NCBI GenBank assembly: GCA_963708775.1
Contig: CAVPTI010000011.1
Location: forward strand, 1 to 64,000
Source: JAGVSR01 sp963708775
GTDB lineage: Bacteria > Pseudomonadota > Alphaproteobacteria > Rhizobiales > Hyphomicrobiaceae
Direction of reading: 5' to 3'
DNA length: 64,000 bases
Below the pieces are notes generated by a model, which saw only the letters and a program-made list of their open reading frames with translations, had not been told where the DNA came from and ran no database searches. Positions 29,855 to 40,100 of the stretch are shown here, piece by piece. How positions within the stretch are numbered: position 1 is the stretch's first letter; each line of letters opens with the position of its first letter. The position numbers and the translations under genes were made by a program.

Positions 29855-29875
29855 GTGAGCGGCAAACCTGGATAC

Positions 29876-30766
29876 TCACTGCATCTGTCGATGTTTCGCG
29901 TCGTCGACTTGTGCGCTCCGCTTAGGTGGAGTGACACCGCACTTTTCCATGGGCGAAGCCGTGGTAGTCCAGCCGTTCATCAAAACGGTCACAATGTAGC
30001 GGCGGCAATCGGGACGGTCGCCCGTGACGAAATGCACTTGAAAGACGGCGCGTTTGGCGTTCGCCTGGCGAGGCCAGATAAACTTGTCGGCGTCGGCTGC
30101 TTCTGCAAGGGCTTTGCGGATCGCGGTGGCTGCATTGCGGTAGTCGGTGTCAGAGAAACTCGAGAGAAGTGCACGAGATAACTGCGGATGAAGGCCGATC
30201 GCGGCCGCACGCTTCTGGTAGGGATCGCCCGGATCGATCTGCGGTTCCGGCAGTGGTGCTGGCTGGGAGTTCTGGGGCGGGGTCTCGATTGCCGCGTCCG
30301 GTGCTGCCGGGGAGGCGGTTGCGTCACTCGCGCCGGGCTGCGCAACAGGTTCGGCACCTGGAGGATTGAGGGCTGTTCCCGCAACTTCGGCGACGTCCTT
30401 GGCCATCGAAAGTGGTTCCAAGGGTGCAGTGGCGGGTGGCGGGGTAGTTGCCGTTGTTGTCACCGCTGCCAGGTCGGTCACTTTTCTGCGTTCAAGCTCG
30501 GCGGAAACGATGGCTACCCCCGTGTCCAACCATGGGCGCCACACTGCCGAGGTTTGAATCATGCCCCATCCGGCGATCCCGAGCATAACAAAGTAAGAGA
30601 ACGTGCGGACGCGGCTCCTTTGGCGAACCGGTCCCGCGATCGGTTCGCCTGGATAAAACTCGTCCGCGTGGTCGAAAGCGAGCGCGCGAGACTGAGCCTC
30701 GTGGTGCACAACGCCGAAATCGATGTCTGCTTCGTCCCACGCGTCGTGTCGTGATCGGCTTGCCAT
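29876..30766 (-). CDS. Membrane-anchored hypothetical protein with Pro/Ala linker
   Basis: 296 residues: a cytoplasmic N-terminal part (about 1-50, charged), one transmembrane helix near residues 54-72 (FSYFVMLGIAGWGMIQTSAVW), a periplasmic Pro/Ala/Thr-rich linker (about 95-190), and a small C-terminal domain (SRALLSSFSDTDYRNAATAIRKALAEA...FQVHFVTGDRPDCRRYIVTVLMNGWTTT) with two Cys that could form a disulfide. I do not recognise the C-terminal domain. Its lone-gene position gives no functional hint. Confidence 0.6.
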   Translation of the reverse strand: MASRSRHDAWDEADIDFGVVHHEAQSRALAFDHADEFYPGEPIAGPVRQRSRVRTFSYFVMLGIAGWGMIQTSAVWRPWLDTGVAIVSAELERRKVTDLAAVTTTATTPPPATAPLEPLSMAKDVAEVAGTALNPPGAEPVAQPGASDATASPAAPDAAIETPPQNSQPAPLPEPQIDPGDPYQKRAAAIGLHPQLSRALLSSFSDTDYRNAATAIRKALAEAADADKFIWPRQANAKRAVFQVHFVTGDRPDCRRYIVTVLMNGWTTTASPMEKCGVTPPKRSAQVDDAKHRQMQ

Positions 30767-30904
30767 GGCTCACTCCCTCAGGGATGTGTGAGCCCTCCTC
30801 GTTGTAGAGGCGTCATCAAGTTTCGGCGAAACGATGGCAGGAAGGTCAAAGCTGGGTATGAAGGGCTTTTACGTGTTGTGATCCTAAGTGGTCGTCCGGC
30901 CGGA

Positions 30905-31153
30905 CTATTTGGAGCGGCTGGAGCGCTTTGTGCTGGATCGCGGTGATGCCCGGGACGTTTTCGAAGGCGAGGCATTTTTCTTTGCCGGTAGTTTCTTTCG
31001 CGGGGTGCTGGCGAGATCGTGCAGTTCCTTTTCGGACATCGAGTCGGCCATTTGCTTGGAGGCCCCCTTCAGCTCGGATTTCGATGTCTCGCCGCGCTTT
31101 GCGGATAAGGCGGCGCCTGCGGCCATCTGCTGTTTCTTCGATCGTGCGGGCAT
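30905..31153 (-). CDS. DUF3008 family small protein
   Basis: 82 residues. MPARSKKQQMAAGAALSAKR followed by GETSKSELKGASKQMADSMSEKELHDLAST matches the DUF3008 family, small basic proteins of unknown function often abundant in stress. The C-terminal tail is Lys/Ser/Arg-rich (KKLPAKKNASPSK...). Start set at 31153, where the family begins. Confidence 0.8.
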   Translation of the reverse strand: MPARSKKQQMAAGAALSAKRGETSKSELKGASKQMADSMSEKELHDLASTPRKKLPAKKNASPSKTSRASPRSSTKRSSRSK

Positions 31154-31309
31154 GGGTTGTCTCCCTTGGCATGAATGGCGAAGAACGGTGCAACCGTTTG
31201 CAGGTTCCCGGGGATGCTCGCACGGATCACTGTGGCCCGGCGGACCCGCATCTGGATTGATGTGGCCGTGGGCTTGCCCGCTCACATGTCTTTCGCCTAT
31301 TCTGGACAT

Positions 31310-31717
31310 ATGTCTGGACAAGGGACCATTTCAGCATTGCGCGGCGTGCGCGTGTGGCTCGGCCACGCGTTGCTCGTGGCCTTCTTGCTGAAGGCTCTCA
31401 TTCCGGCCGGTTTCATGCCGGAGTTCTCGGGTGCGGATGGCGGGTCTTTCAAGATCGTCATCTGCACGGCTAACGGCACGAAAATCGTCGACGCGGGTAT
31501 AGACGGCACTCCGCACGACGGATCTCTCGCCAAGCACATGGGCGAACCCTGTGCTCTCGGCTCCCTTGCGGCTCTCACGCTGCCGGACATGCTTGCGACT
31601 GTGGCAAGCCCCTCGATCGAAGCGCCGTCGCTTGCGCCCCTTCATCTCGCTGTTTCGCTTCCGCCGGCGCGTGCCGGACCCGCGAACGGTTCGCGGGCTC
31701 CTCCTTTCCTCGCCTGA
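31310..31717 (+). CDS. DUF2946 family protein upstream of TonB receptor
   Basis: 135 residues with an N-terminal helix (HALLVAFLLKALIPAGFMPEF), then FKIVICTANGTKIVD and a second Cys in GEPCALGSL: the DUF2946 layout with paired Cys. DUF2946 genes often precede copper-related TonB receptors. In Bordetella a DUF2946 ORF (CruR) acts as a copper-sensing upstream ORF that controls the receptor. The gap to the receptor here is 67 bases. The start may instead be Met at 31286. Confidence 0.7.
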   Translation: MSGQGTISALRGVRVWLGHALLVAFLLKALIPAGFMPEFSGADGGSFKIVICTANGTKIVDAGIDGTPHDGSLAKHMGEPCALGSLAALTLPDMLATVASPSIEAPSLAPLHLAVSLPPARAGPANGSRAPPFLA

Positions 31718-31784
31718 ACGTGATCCAAGCCAGTGTGCGTTGTCAGCGCCCCTGTATCGTGTTCATCGCGGGAGTTTTCCTTTT

Positions 31785-34061
31785 ATGTCGTCCAAAGTTT
31801 TGCGCCGTTCCGTCGCGGTTGCGCCCACCGCCGCTCTCTCTGCCGCACTTCTGTCTGTTACTGCACCCGCCGCTTTCGCCCAGCAGGCCAAGGACGGCGA
31901 GTTGCCACCGGTCGAGGTGCAGCAGCCGGCAAGCGCGGCTAAGCCGAAGCCACAGAAGGCGAAAGCAAAGCCTGCTCCCGCGCCTGCTGCGAAACCCCAA
32001 GCTGATCCCGTCGCGGCTGCCGATGTATCCCCTGCAAACAGCAGTGATGCTGCCGATCCAAATAACCCCTATGCCATCGTGCCGCCCGGGACGCGTTCGG
32101 GAAGTCTGACCGTTCCGACTGCGGCAGAGGCGCGCGCTGACATCGATCGGACGCCCGGTGCCGTCGAGGTCGTCCCTGCCGAAGAATACAAGGACAGCAC
32201 GCCGGCTGTGACACTGAAGGATGCACTCGACTACGTGCCGGGCGTCTTCATCCAGCCGAAGTGGGGCGAGGACAGCCGCCTTTCCATTCGCGGGTCGGGG
32301 TTATCGCGCAACAATCACGGGCGCGGCGTCTTCCTGCTCATGGACGGCGTCATTCCAATCACGACGGCGGACGGAGCCAGCGACTTCCAGGAAATCGATC
32401 CGACAGCCTACAGGTACATAGAGGTTTTCAAGGGCGCGAACGCGCTCCAGTTCGGCGCCAACTCGCTTGGCGGCGCCATCAACTTCGTGATGCCGACTGG
32501 CTACAACAGCGATCTCTTCGGGGCGCGCGTGGATGTGGGCAGCTTCGGACTGATCAAGACGTCGGTAGCGTCAGGAGCGGTGTCGGGAAACACAGACTAT
32601 TTCATCACCGGCACCTGGCAACAGTTCGACGGCTTTCGTGAACACAGCGAGGGCGAAAGCCTGCGCGGCAGCGCAAATGTCGGTTTTCGACTGAGCCCAG
32701 ATCTCGAGACGCGTTTCTATCTCAACGCAAACGACATCGAGCAGAAGATCCCCGGCACGGTTAGCCGGTCTATTGCACTGAGCGCTCCGAAGACACCGAA
32801 CCCCACTAACGTCAGGCTGGACTACGAGCGCAACCTTGAAACTTTGCGGGTTGCGAACCGGACTGCCTATCGCGTGCAGCCTGGTACGCTCGTGGAATTC
32901 GGCGGTTACTTCATGGACCGGCGCCTCGACCATCCGATCTTCCAGGTGATCGATAACGATCACAACGAATTCGGAGGCTTCGCCAAAATGGTCGACGACA
33001 ACGTTTACGGCGGCGTGCGTAACAGGTTCGTCGGCGGCATCAACTACCAGGACGGCGATATTCGTGCACGCCGGTTCCTGAATATCTTGGGCAACCGTGG
33101 CGCGCTGACGTCGGACGTCGATCAGGGGTCTCAGGTCACGACAGTGTTCGCGGAAAACTCGCTTTTCGTGCTGCCTGATTTCGCACTCGTCGGCGGCGTC
33201 CAGTTCTCGTCCATTGATCGTGATTATTCGATCAAGTTCACGACCAATCCGCTCGATCGGAACCGTGCCGCGACGTACGACTTCTGGAATCCGAAAGGTG
33301 GCTTCATCTGGGATGTGACGGACGCCATTCAGGTTTTCGGCAACATTTCTACAAGTTCGGAAGCACCGACATTCACGGAGTTTCCGACACCTGGCGCGAT
33401 CGTTCCGCAGCTTGTGCCGCAGGAAGCTCTAACGTACGAAATCGGTACGCGAGGCAATCTGCCTGGATTGCGCTGGGACCTCGCGCTCTACCGATCGGAC
33501 ATCGAGAACGAGTTCCAGTGCAACACGGTTGCAGACGGAAGCGCGATTGGGACATGCGATCAAATCAACCTCAACAAGACGTTGCACCAAGGCGTAGAAG
33601 CAGGAATTGCGGCGCGGGTCTTCTCCGGCATTTTCGAGACCGGTCCGACCAGCGACGAAATCTGGCTACAGGCGGCCTATACCTTCAGCGACTTCCGGTT
33701 TGTCGACGATCCCGCTTACGGGAACAATCAATTGCCGGGCGCGCCGCGTCACTATCTGCGGGCGGAATTGCTCTACAAGCATCCCAGCGGAGTTTATGCG
33801 GGTCCCAACATCGAGTGGGTGCCTGAAGCCTTCTTCGTCGATAGCCGCAACACACTGGAGACGGCAGAGTATGCCTTGCTCGGGGCAAAGATTGGTTTCG
33901 ACAACGGCGGGACATGGACCGCCTACATCGAGGGCCGCAATCTGACGGATGAGGCCTACATCGCCAGCGCCAGTATTACGACGCAGGCGCTGCCTACGAG
34001 TACACTGTTCGAACCCGGCAACGGCCGTGCCGTTTACGGCGGTATTCAATACCGCTGGTGA
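31785..34061 (+). CDS. TonB-dependent outer membrane receptor, probably copper-related
   Basis: 758 residues: a signal peptide ending AAFAQQA, an unusually long Pro/Ala/Lys linker (about 35-85, ...KPKPQKAKAKPAPAPAAKPQ...), a plug domain (TLKDALDYVPGVFIQPKWGEDSRLSIRGSGLSRN...FKGANALQFGANSLGGAINFV), and a 22-strand barrel ending GRAVYGGIQYRW with a C-terminal aromatic. The ligand is inferred from neighbours: DUF2946 upstream and a YcnI-PCuAC copper protein downstream. A siderophore receptor remains possible. Confidence 0.9.
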   Translation: MSSKVLRRSVAVAPTAALSAALLSVTAPAAFAQQAKDGELPPVEVQQPASAAKPKPQKAKAKPAPAPAAKPQADPVAAADVSPANSSDAADPNNPYAIVPPGTRSGSLTVPTAAEARADIDRTPGAVEVVPAEEYKDSTPAVTLKDALDYVPGVFIQPKWGEDSRLSIRGSGLSRNNHGRGVFLLMDGVIPITTADGASDFQEIDPTAYRYIEVFKGANALQFGANSLGGAINFVMPTGYNSDLFGARVDVGSFGLIKTSVASGAVSGNTDYFITGTWQQFDGFREHSEGESLRGSANVGFRLSPDLETRFYLNANDIEQKIPGTVSRSIALSAPKTPNPTNVRLDYERNLETLRVANRTAYRVQPGTLVEFGGYFMDRRLDHPIFQVIDNDHNEFGGFAKMVDDNVYGGVRNRFVGGINYQDGDIRARRFLNILGNRGALTSDVDQGSQVTTVFAENSLFVLPDFALVGGVQFSSIDRDYSIKFTTNPLDRNRAATYDFWNPKGGFIWDVTDAIQVFGNISTSSEAPTFTEFPTPGAIVPQLVPQEALTYEIGTRGNLPGLRWDLALYRSDIENEFQCNTVADGSAIGTCDQINLNKTLHQGVEAGIAARVFSGIFETGPTSDEIWLQAAYTFSDFRFVDDPAYGNNQLPGAPRHYLRAELLYKHPSGVYAGPNIEWVPEAFFVDSRNTLETAEYALLGAKIGFDNGGTWTAYIEGRNLTDEAYIASASITTQALPTSTLFEPGNGRAVYGGIQYRW

Positions 34062-34190
34062 CGATGAGAAAGCCGGAGCCGTGCGATGTGATCTCTTCGA
34101 CTTCCCCGTCGTCCGTTCACGGCTTCGGCCTGGATGGCGCTTTCGGGCGCCATCCAACCCCTTTTTCCTGCGTCTAAAGGATACGCAAAG

Positions 34191-35144
34191 ATGATCAAAC
34201 ACTCCCTGTTCGCAGCAGCTTTGACGCTTGCTGCTGCGGTACCCGGCGCCGAGGCCCTCGCCCACGCCTCGCTCGATGTGAAATCGGCCCCGGGGGGGTC
34301 TTTGCGCGCCGCACTCCGCGTGCCGCACGGATGCGAGGGATCGCCGACGGTTGCGGTGAAGCTTACCATTCCGGAAGGCGTCATCGGCGTGAAGCCGGCG
34401 CCGAAGGCCGGATGGTCCGTCGCTACGACGAAGGGGCCGTACGCGCGGGCCTACGATCATTTTCATGGCAAGGTTTCGGAGGGCGTGAAGGAGATCGTCT
34501 GGCGGGGCGGCCCGCTTCTCGATGAGCATTATGACGAGTTCATTTTCGTCGGGTTCGTCTCGGATGCTTTCACCCCCGGGGATCAGGTTGCCTTCCCCGT
34601 CACGCAGGAATGCGAGAAGGGGCAATTGGCGTGGACGGAAGTTGCGGCGCCCGGCGCGGAAGCGCGCAGCCTGAAGTATCCGGCACCCGTTTTGAAGATC
34701 GTCGAGAAGGGGGACGGCAAGGCGGACAAAGGTGGGAAGGCCGCGTTGACGGTTGGCAAGGCTTGGGCACGCGCCACGCCGGGCGGGGCGAAGGTCGGCG
34801 CGGGTTATCTCGAAGTGGTCAATTCGACTGCGGCGGCAGACCAGTTGCTGTCGGCTTCCGCGCCGGTTGCCGGCAGAGTGGAAATTCACGAGATGAAGGA
34901 CGAGGACGGCGTCATGAGGATGCGGGCGCTTTCCAATGGCCTCGAGGTCCCGGCGGGGAGCACGGTGGCGCTTGCGCCTGGAGGACTGCATCTCATGTTC
35001 CTCGATTTGCCTGCACCTTTGACCGAGGGACAGACGTTCGATCTGACGCTGACCTTCAAGACGGCCGGGACCATCATCGTGCCGGTGACGGTGGGTGAGG
35101 TGGGCGCTGGCAAACAGGCCGATCCTCACGCCCATCATCATTGA
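34191..35144 (+). CDS. YcnI (DUF1775)-PCuAC fusion copper chaperone
   Basis: 317 residues. The signal peptide ends before HASLDVKSAPG, exposing the N-terminal His that binds copper in YcnI proteins. The first domain (about 24-170) is DUF1775/YcnI: VPHGCEGSPTVAVKLTIPEG, GWSVATT, VAFPVTQECEKGQLAWTE. After a Lys/Asp/Gly linker a PCuAC domain follows: VGKAWARATPGGAKVGAGYLEV, EIHEMKDEDGVMRMRAL, APGGLHLMFLDL, supplying the His and Met copper ligands. Such proteins deliver Cu(I)/Cu(II) to oxidases in the periplasm. The tail is His-rich (DPHAHHH). Probably co-transcribed with the TonB receptor. Confidence 0.9.
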   Translation: MIKHSLFAAALTLAAAVPGAEALAHASLDVKSAPGGSLRAALRVPHGCEGSPTVAVKLTIPEGVIGVKPAPKAGWSVATTKGPYARAYDHFHGKVSEGVKEIVWRGGPLLDEHYDEFIFVGFVSDAFTPGDQVAFPVTQECEKGQLAWTEVAAPGAEARSLKYPAPVLKIVEKGDGKADKGGKAALTVGKAWARATPGGAKVGAGYLEVVNSTAAADQLLSASAPVAGRVEIHEMKDEDGVMRMRALSNGLEVPAGSTVALAPGGLHLMFLDLPAPLTEGQTFDLTLTFKTAGTIIVPVTVGEVGAGKQADPHAHHH

Positions 35145-35249
35145 GAGGACAGCAGCGCGGCAACGCGCCGGCTGGTTCGCGGCCTTCGTCCTGCCGTACT
35201 TCGTCCCGACGGTGTTCACCGATTCTAGTCTGTGGAAGGCCCCGCCGCG

Positions 35250-35801
35250 ATGTCTCTGAAAGCTTTCGCATTTGCGCTGTGCTCCGTGCTGTTGCTGACG
35301 GGCGTGTCCATGCCGCGTGCCGAGGCAGCGTCTGCGGGGGCGATCGATGCCGACGTGCGGTCCACGATCGACCGCTTCTATGCGCAGATTGGAGGTGCCC
35401 GTGAACTCGCCGGCAAATCGTATGGCATCCTGGTTTTCCCCTCGGTCGTTAAGGCCGGCTTCGGAATTGGGGGCGAATACGGCGAAGGCGCATTGATGGT
35501 GCGCGGGCAGCCCACCACCTACTACAACACGGTCGGCGCCTCGTTTGGCTTTCAGCTCGGCGTGCAGGCTCGCTCCGTAATCATCATGTTCATGACACCG
35601 GAAGCGCTCGACCAATTCCGGCGCTCTAACGGCTGGAAGGTCGGTGTCGATGGGTCTGTGGCCATCGTGACCGTGGGGGTCGGTGGATCGATCGACACCA
35701 ATAAGATCATCAGTCCGGTGGTTGGGTTCATTCTCGATCCTAAGGGGCTGATGTACAATTTGACGCTGGAAGGCACGAAGATCACCCGCATCCGGAAGTA
35801 G
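35250..35801 (+). CDS. SYLF (Ysc84) domain exported protein
   Basis: 183 residues with a signal peptide (MSLKAFAFALCSVLLLTGVSMPRAEA). Core: SYGILVFPSVVKAGFGIGGEYGEGALMV, YYNTVGASFGFQLGVQARSVIIMFMT, WKVGVDGSVAIVTVGVGG, the SYLF/DUF500 pattern that binds lipids. Bacterial roles are poorly defined. Start chosen at 35250 because the signal peptide follows. No obvious operon partners. Confidence 0.85.
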   Translation: MSLKAFAFALCSVLLLTGVSMPRAEAASAGAIDADVRSTIDRFYAQIGGARELAGKSYGILVFPSVVKAGFGIGGEYGEGALMVRGQPTTYYNTVGASFGFQLGVQARSVIIMFMTPEALDQFRRSNGWKVGVDGSVAIVTVGVGGSIDTNKIISPVVGFILDPKGLMYNLTLEGTKITRIRK

Positions 35802-36023
35802 CGGCTCTCGTACGGTGGCCGCAGGAACCGGATGTATTTCAAGGCGTTCCTGTCCGAGGGGGTTCGCCGATACCTGATACCCGCTGAATGCGCAGCGCCG
35901 GAAATGCGCGGATTTGTGCCGACGGACTTCCGTCGTGCCGCCGTTGTATTCGTCGGGTGGTATGCCGCAGCGAGCGACACGGCCGTGCCGCCGTACTAAA
36001 CTGCTTTCAATATCGAGGATGGA

Positions 36024-37169
36024 ATGAAAAGCGCGGGTACGCTTCTGGTCTTGCTCGTCCTTTGCGCTGCTGCCGCAGCGTGGGTGTATGCAGGCATGCC
36101 CGGACGGGAAGCGATCTCGGCTGCGCCACCGACCAACGTTGCGCCCCAACGCGGCAGCAGTTCGGGTCCGGCGACCCGTGCGATCGCCGTCGAGGTGGCC
36201 GAAGCGCGCGCCGCCCGGACTTCGACGGATATTCGTGCCATCGGTTCGCTGCAGTCCGACGAGACGGTGCAACTGGCGCCGGAAATCGCCGGGCGTGTTT
36301 CGGAGATCGACTTCGTCGAGGGAACCAGGGTCAAGGCCGGCGATGTTCTGGTTCGGCTCGATGACGCGCTGGTGCGGGCGGAAGTGACCGACGCCGAAGC
36401 GCGGCTCAATTTCGCGCAGGCCAACAACGAACGTGCGCGTCAATTGTCTCGCACCGGCAACGTCACGGAACGCAGCCGCGACGAGGCGGTGACGAATTTC
36501 GAAACGGCGAGTGCTGCGCTGGAGTTGGCAAAGACCCGGCTCGACAAGCATCTTTTGCGGGCGCCGTTCGACGGGATCGCGGGCGTGCGCAATGTGTCCG
36601 TCGGCGCGTTCGTTGCTGTCGGAACGCCAGTGGTCAACATTGAGAAGATCGACGGTTTGAAGGTCGATTTCAAAGTTCCTGAAATCTATCTCACCGCAAT
36701 CTCCGTGGGACAGGTCGTGGATGTAGCGGTGGACGCTATCCCGGGTCGCGCGTTCGCAGGCAAAATCTATGCAATCAATCCTTTGATTGACGTGAACGGT
36801 CGCGCGCTGCAGGTGCGGGCGCGCCTCGACAACGAAGATCTCGTACTGCGCCCGGGGCTGTTCGCTCGTATTCTCATCAAAGGCGCGGTGCAGCGCGACG
36901 TAGTCGTCGTTCCTGAGAGTGCCATTCTTCCGCGGTCCGGGGACAACTTTGTTTTTCGCGTTTCTGACGGTAAGGCGCGAGAAGTCGGTGTGAAGCTGGG
37001 CGAACGGTCGGATGCGACTGTGGAGATCACCGAAGGTGTGACGCCCGGTGATCTCGTTGTCACGGCGGGGCAGCACAAGCTGCGCGACGGCGCGGCCGTA
37101 GAGGTCGTGGCCAGCCATCCCCATAGCGATCAATCCGCACAGCGCGAGAGCGAGGGGAGCGGCGGATGA
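36024..37169 (+). CDS. RND efflux periplasmic adaptor
   Basis: 381 residues with an N-terminal membrane anchor (GTLLVLLVLCAAAAAWVYAG), lipoyl halves (VQLAPEIAGRVSEIDFVEGTRVKAGDVLVRLDDAL and LLRAPFDGIAGVRNVSVGAFV) around a helical hairpin with coiled-coil character, then the barrel (VDAIPGRAFAGKIYAINPLID). Its stop overlaps the permease ATG as ATGA. Third adaptor in the window. Confidence 0.9.
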   Translation: MKSAGTLLVLLVLCAAAAAWVYAGMPGREAISAAPPTNVAPQRGSSSGPATRAIAVEVAEARAARTSTDIRAIGSLQSDETVQLAPEIAGRVSEIDFVEGTRVKAGDVLVRLDDALVRAEVTDAEARLNFAQANNERARQLSRTGNVTERSRDEAVTNFETASAALELAKTRLDKHLLRAPFDGIAGVRNVSVGAFVAVGTPVVNIEKIDGLKVDFKVPEIYLTAISVGQVVDVAVDAIPGRAFAGKIYAINPLIDVNGRALQVRARLDNEDLVLRPGLFARILIKGAVQRDVVVVPESAILPRSGDNFVFRVSDGKAREVGVKLGERSDATVEITEGVTPGDLVVTAGQHKLRDGAAVEVVASHPHSDQSAQRESEGSGG

Positions 37170-40100
37170 ACCTGTTCGAGCTTTGCATCCGCCGTCCAGT
37201 TCTGGCGACGGTGATGTCCCTTATTCTCGTGCTCGTGGGTGTCGTTGCATTCCAGCGGCTGACGGTGCGCGAGTTCCCCAATGTGGACGAGCCGATCGTT
37301 TCGGTGACCACGAACTATCCCGGCGCCTCAGCGTCGATCATGGAAAGCCAGGTGACGCAGATCCTGGAGGATTCCATTGCCGGCATCGAAGGCATCGATG
37401 TGCTGTCGTCGTCGAGCCGATCTGAGACGAGCCGGATTACGGTTCGCTTTCGTCCGGAGGTCGACCCGGACGTGGCGGCGAGCGACGTGCGCGATCGCGT
37501 CAGCCGGGTGCGCGGGCGATTGCCGGATGAAATCGACGAGCCCATCATCGCCAAGGTTGAAGCCGACGCGCAGGCCATCATGTTCCTGGTCTTTACGAGC
37601 CCGCAGCTGTCGGCGCTCGAAATCAGCGACTACATCGATCGGTTTATCGTTAATCGTCTGAAGAATCTCACCGGCGTTGCGGATGTCCAGATTTACGGCG
37701 AGCGACGCTATGCCATGCGCATCTGGATTGATCGCGAGCGGCTGGCTGCCTACAACTTGACGGTCCAGGATGTCGAGGCTGCACTCCGGGCGCAGAATGC
37801 AGAAATTCCATCGGGACGGATCGAGAGCCAGGATCGCGAATTCTCGGTGCTGTCGAAAACAGGCCTGACGAAGCCGGAGGAGTTCCGCAACATCGTCGTG
37901 AAGCTTGCCGCCGGTTATCAGGTGAAGCTCGGCGATGTGGCCCGAGTGGAATTGGGCGCGGCGGACGAGCGGAGGGCCAGCACGTTCAACGGTGTGCCGG
38001 CGATCGCGGTGGGCATTATCCGGCAGTCGACCGCCAATCCGCTGGATGTCTCCCAAGCAGTCAAAGCGGTGCTGCCGGAAATCAATTCGTCGTTGCCGCA
38101 GGGACTTCAGGCGGCGATCGGCAACGACGACAGCGTCTTCATAGAGCGCTCCATCGAGGCCGTGTTCATAACGATCGTGGAAGCGATCGTTCTGGTGGTC
38201 GTGGTCATTCTGTTCTTCCTGCGCTCGTTCCGGGCGGCGATCATTCCCATCGTCACCATACCGATTTCGCTGATTGCGACGTTCGCGCTGATGTATGCGT
38301 TCGGCTTCACGGTGAATACGCTGACCTTGCTGGCGATGGTCCTCGCCATTGGCCTCGTCGTCGATGACGCGATCGTGGTGCTGGAGAACATCTATCGGTA
38401 CATCGAAGAAGGCATGGAGCCCGTGCCGGCCGCAATCAGGGGCGTGCGTGAAATCGGCTTTGCCGTCATCGCGATGACACTGACGTTGGCCGCCGTCTAT
38501 GCGCCGATCGCGTTTGCGCCCGGTAAAACGGGCAAATTGTTTCTCGAATTCGCATTGACGCTTGCGGGTGCGGTGATCGTATCGGGCTGGGTCGCGTTGA
38601 CGCTGACGCCAATGATGTGCGCCAAGCTCTTGCGTCACCAGCCGCAGCCCGGCCGCGTCTACCTCATACTCGAACGAGCGTTCGTGGCTTTCGAGAACGG
38701 TTATCGTTCGGCGCTCAAGTCGGCGCTCAAGATGCGTCCTCTCATTCTGATTTTGGCGGCTGGCGTCGCGGGACTGAGCGGCGTGCTGTTCATGACATTG
38801 AAGTCGGAGCTGGCGCCGCTCGAGGATCGCGGCGTCATCCGCGTGCGCGGAACGGGACCTGAAGGAGCAACGGTCAGCTATACGGCTAGGTATGCTGCGG
38901 AAATTGACAACGTCTTGACCGAGGTACCGCAGGTTCGCGGGCGGCTGGCTATCGCCGGCAATCCGGATGTTTCGGCATCGCTGGTGGTGGCGCCGCTCAA
39001 GGACTGGAGCGAGAGATCGCGATCGCAGCAGCAGATCAGCGCGGAGATCAATCCGCAGCTGAGGCGGATTGCTGGCGTGCAGGCGGTGGTGCAAACCCCC
39101 GGTGCATTCGGTCAGCGCGGATCGGGACGCCCGATCGAGTTCGTGTTGCAGTCTTCGGGCACGTATGAAGACCTGCAAAAGTATGCCGATGCCATTCTCG
39201 CGAAGGCGCGAGAGTTTCCGGGGCTCGAAAACCTCGACACGGATCTCAAGCTCAATTCGCCGGAATTCAAGATCGACATCGATCGTTCGAAGGTGGCGGA
39301 TCTCGGCTTGGAAGTCACTGCTGTCGGTCGAACGCTCGAGACGCTGCTCGGCGGACGCCAAGTTACCCGGTTCGAACAGAACGGCGAGCAGTACGATGTC
39401 TATGTGCAGTTGGCTGCCGAGGATCGTGCCACGCCTCAGGCGCTCTCGACGATTTTTCTGCGCAACCCGCGAGGAGAAATGATCCAGCTTTCCAATCTTG
39501 CGACGGTGACGGAGTCGGTTGCGCCGAAGGAATTGAAGCGGTTCAACCAGCTGCGTTCGGTGACGATCCAGGCGTCGCTCGCGCCCGGATATGCAGTCGG
39601 GGAAGCCCTCGACTTTCTCGAGCAGGCCGCACGTGAGGTGTTGCCGGCGACGGTGCAGACGGATCTCGATGGCGCGAGCCGCGATTACCGGAGTTCGGCT
39701 GACAGTCTGCTGGTCGTGTTCTTGCTGGCGCTCGCGTTCATCTATCTCGTTCTGTCGGCACAATTCGAGAGTTTCCGCGATCCGTTGATCATCATGATCA
39801 CGGTGCCGCTCTCGATCACCGGCGCGCTGGCGGCACTCTGGCTGGCGGGGGGGACGCTCAACGTCTATTCGCAGATCGGTCTCGTGACACTGGTGGGGCT
39901 GATTACGAAGCACGGAATTCTGATTGTGGAGTTCGCAAATCAGAAGCAGCTCGCAGGTGAGGCGCGGGGGGCCGCGGTCATTGACGCAGCCGTGCAGCGG
40001 CTTCGGCCGATCCTCATGACGACCGGTGCGATGGTATTGGGTGCCCTGCCTCTGGCGCTGGCGGATGGCGCCGGCGCGGAGAACCGGCAGCAAATTGGTT

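Noticed and set aside
33666..37133. A 1155-codon open frame antisense to the TonB receptor, YcnI-PCuAC, SYLF and adaptor genes
   Set aside because: It mirrors four recognised genes on the other strand, has no domain resemblance, and is Arg/His-rich as expected from GC-rich antisense.
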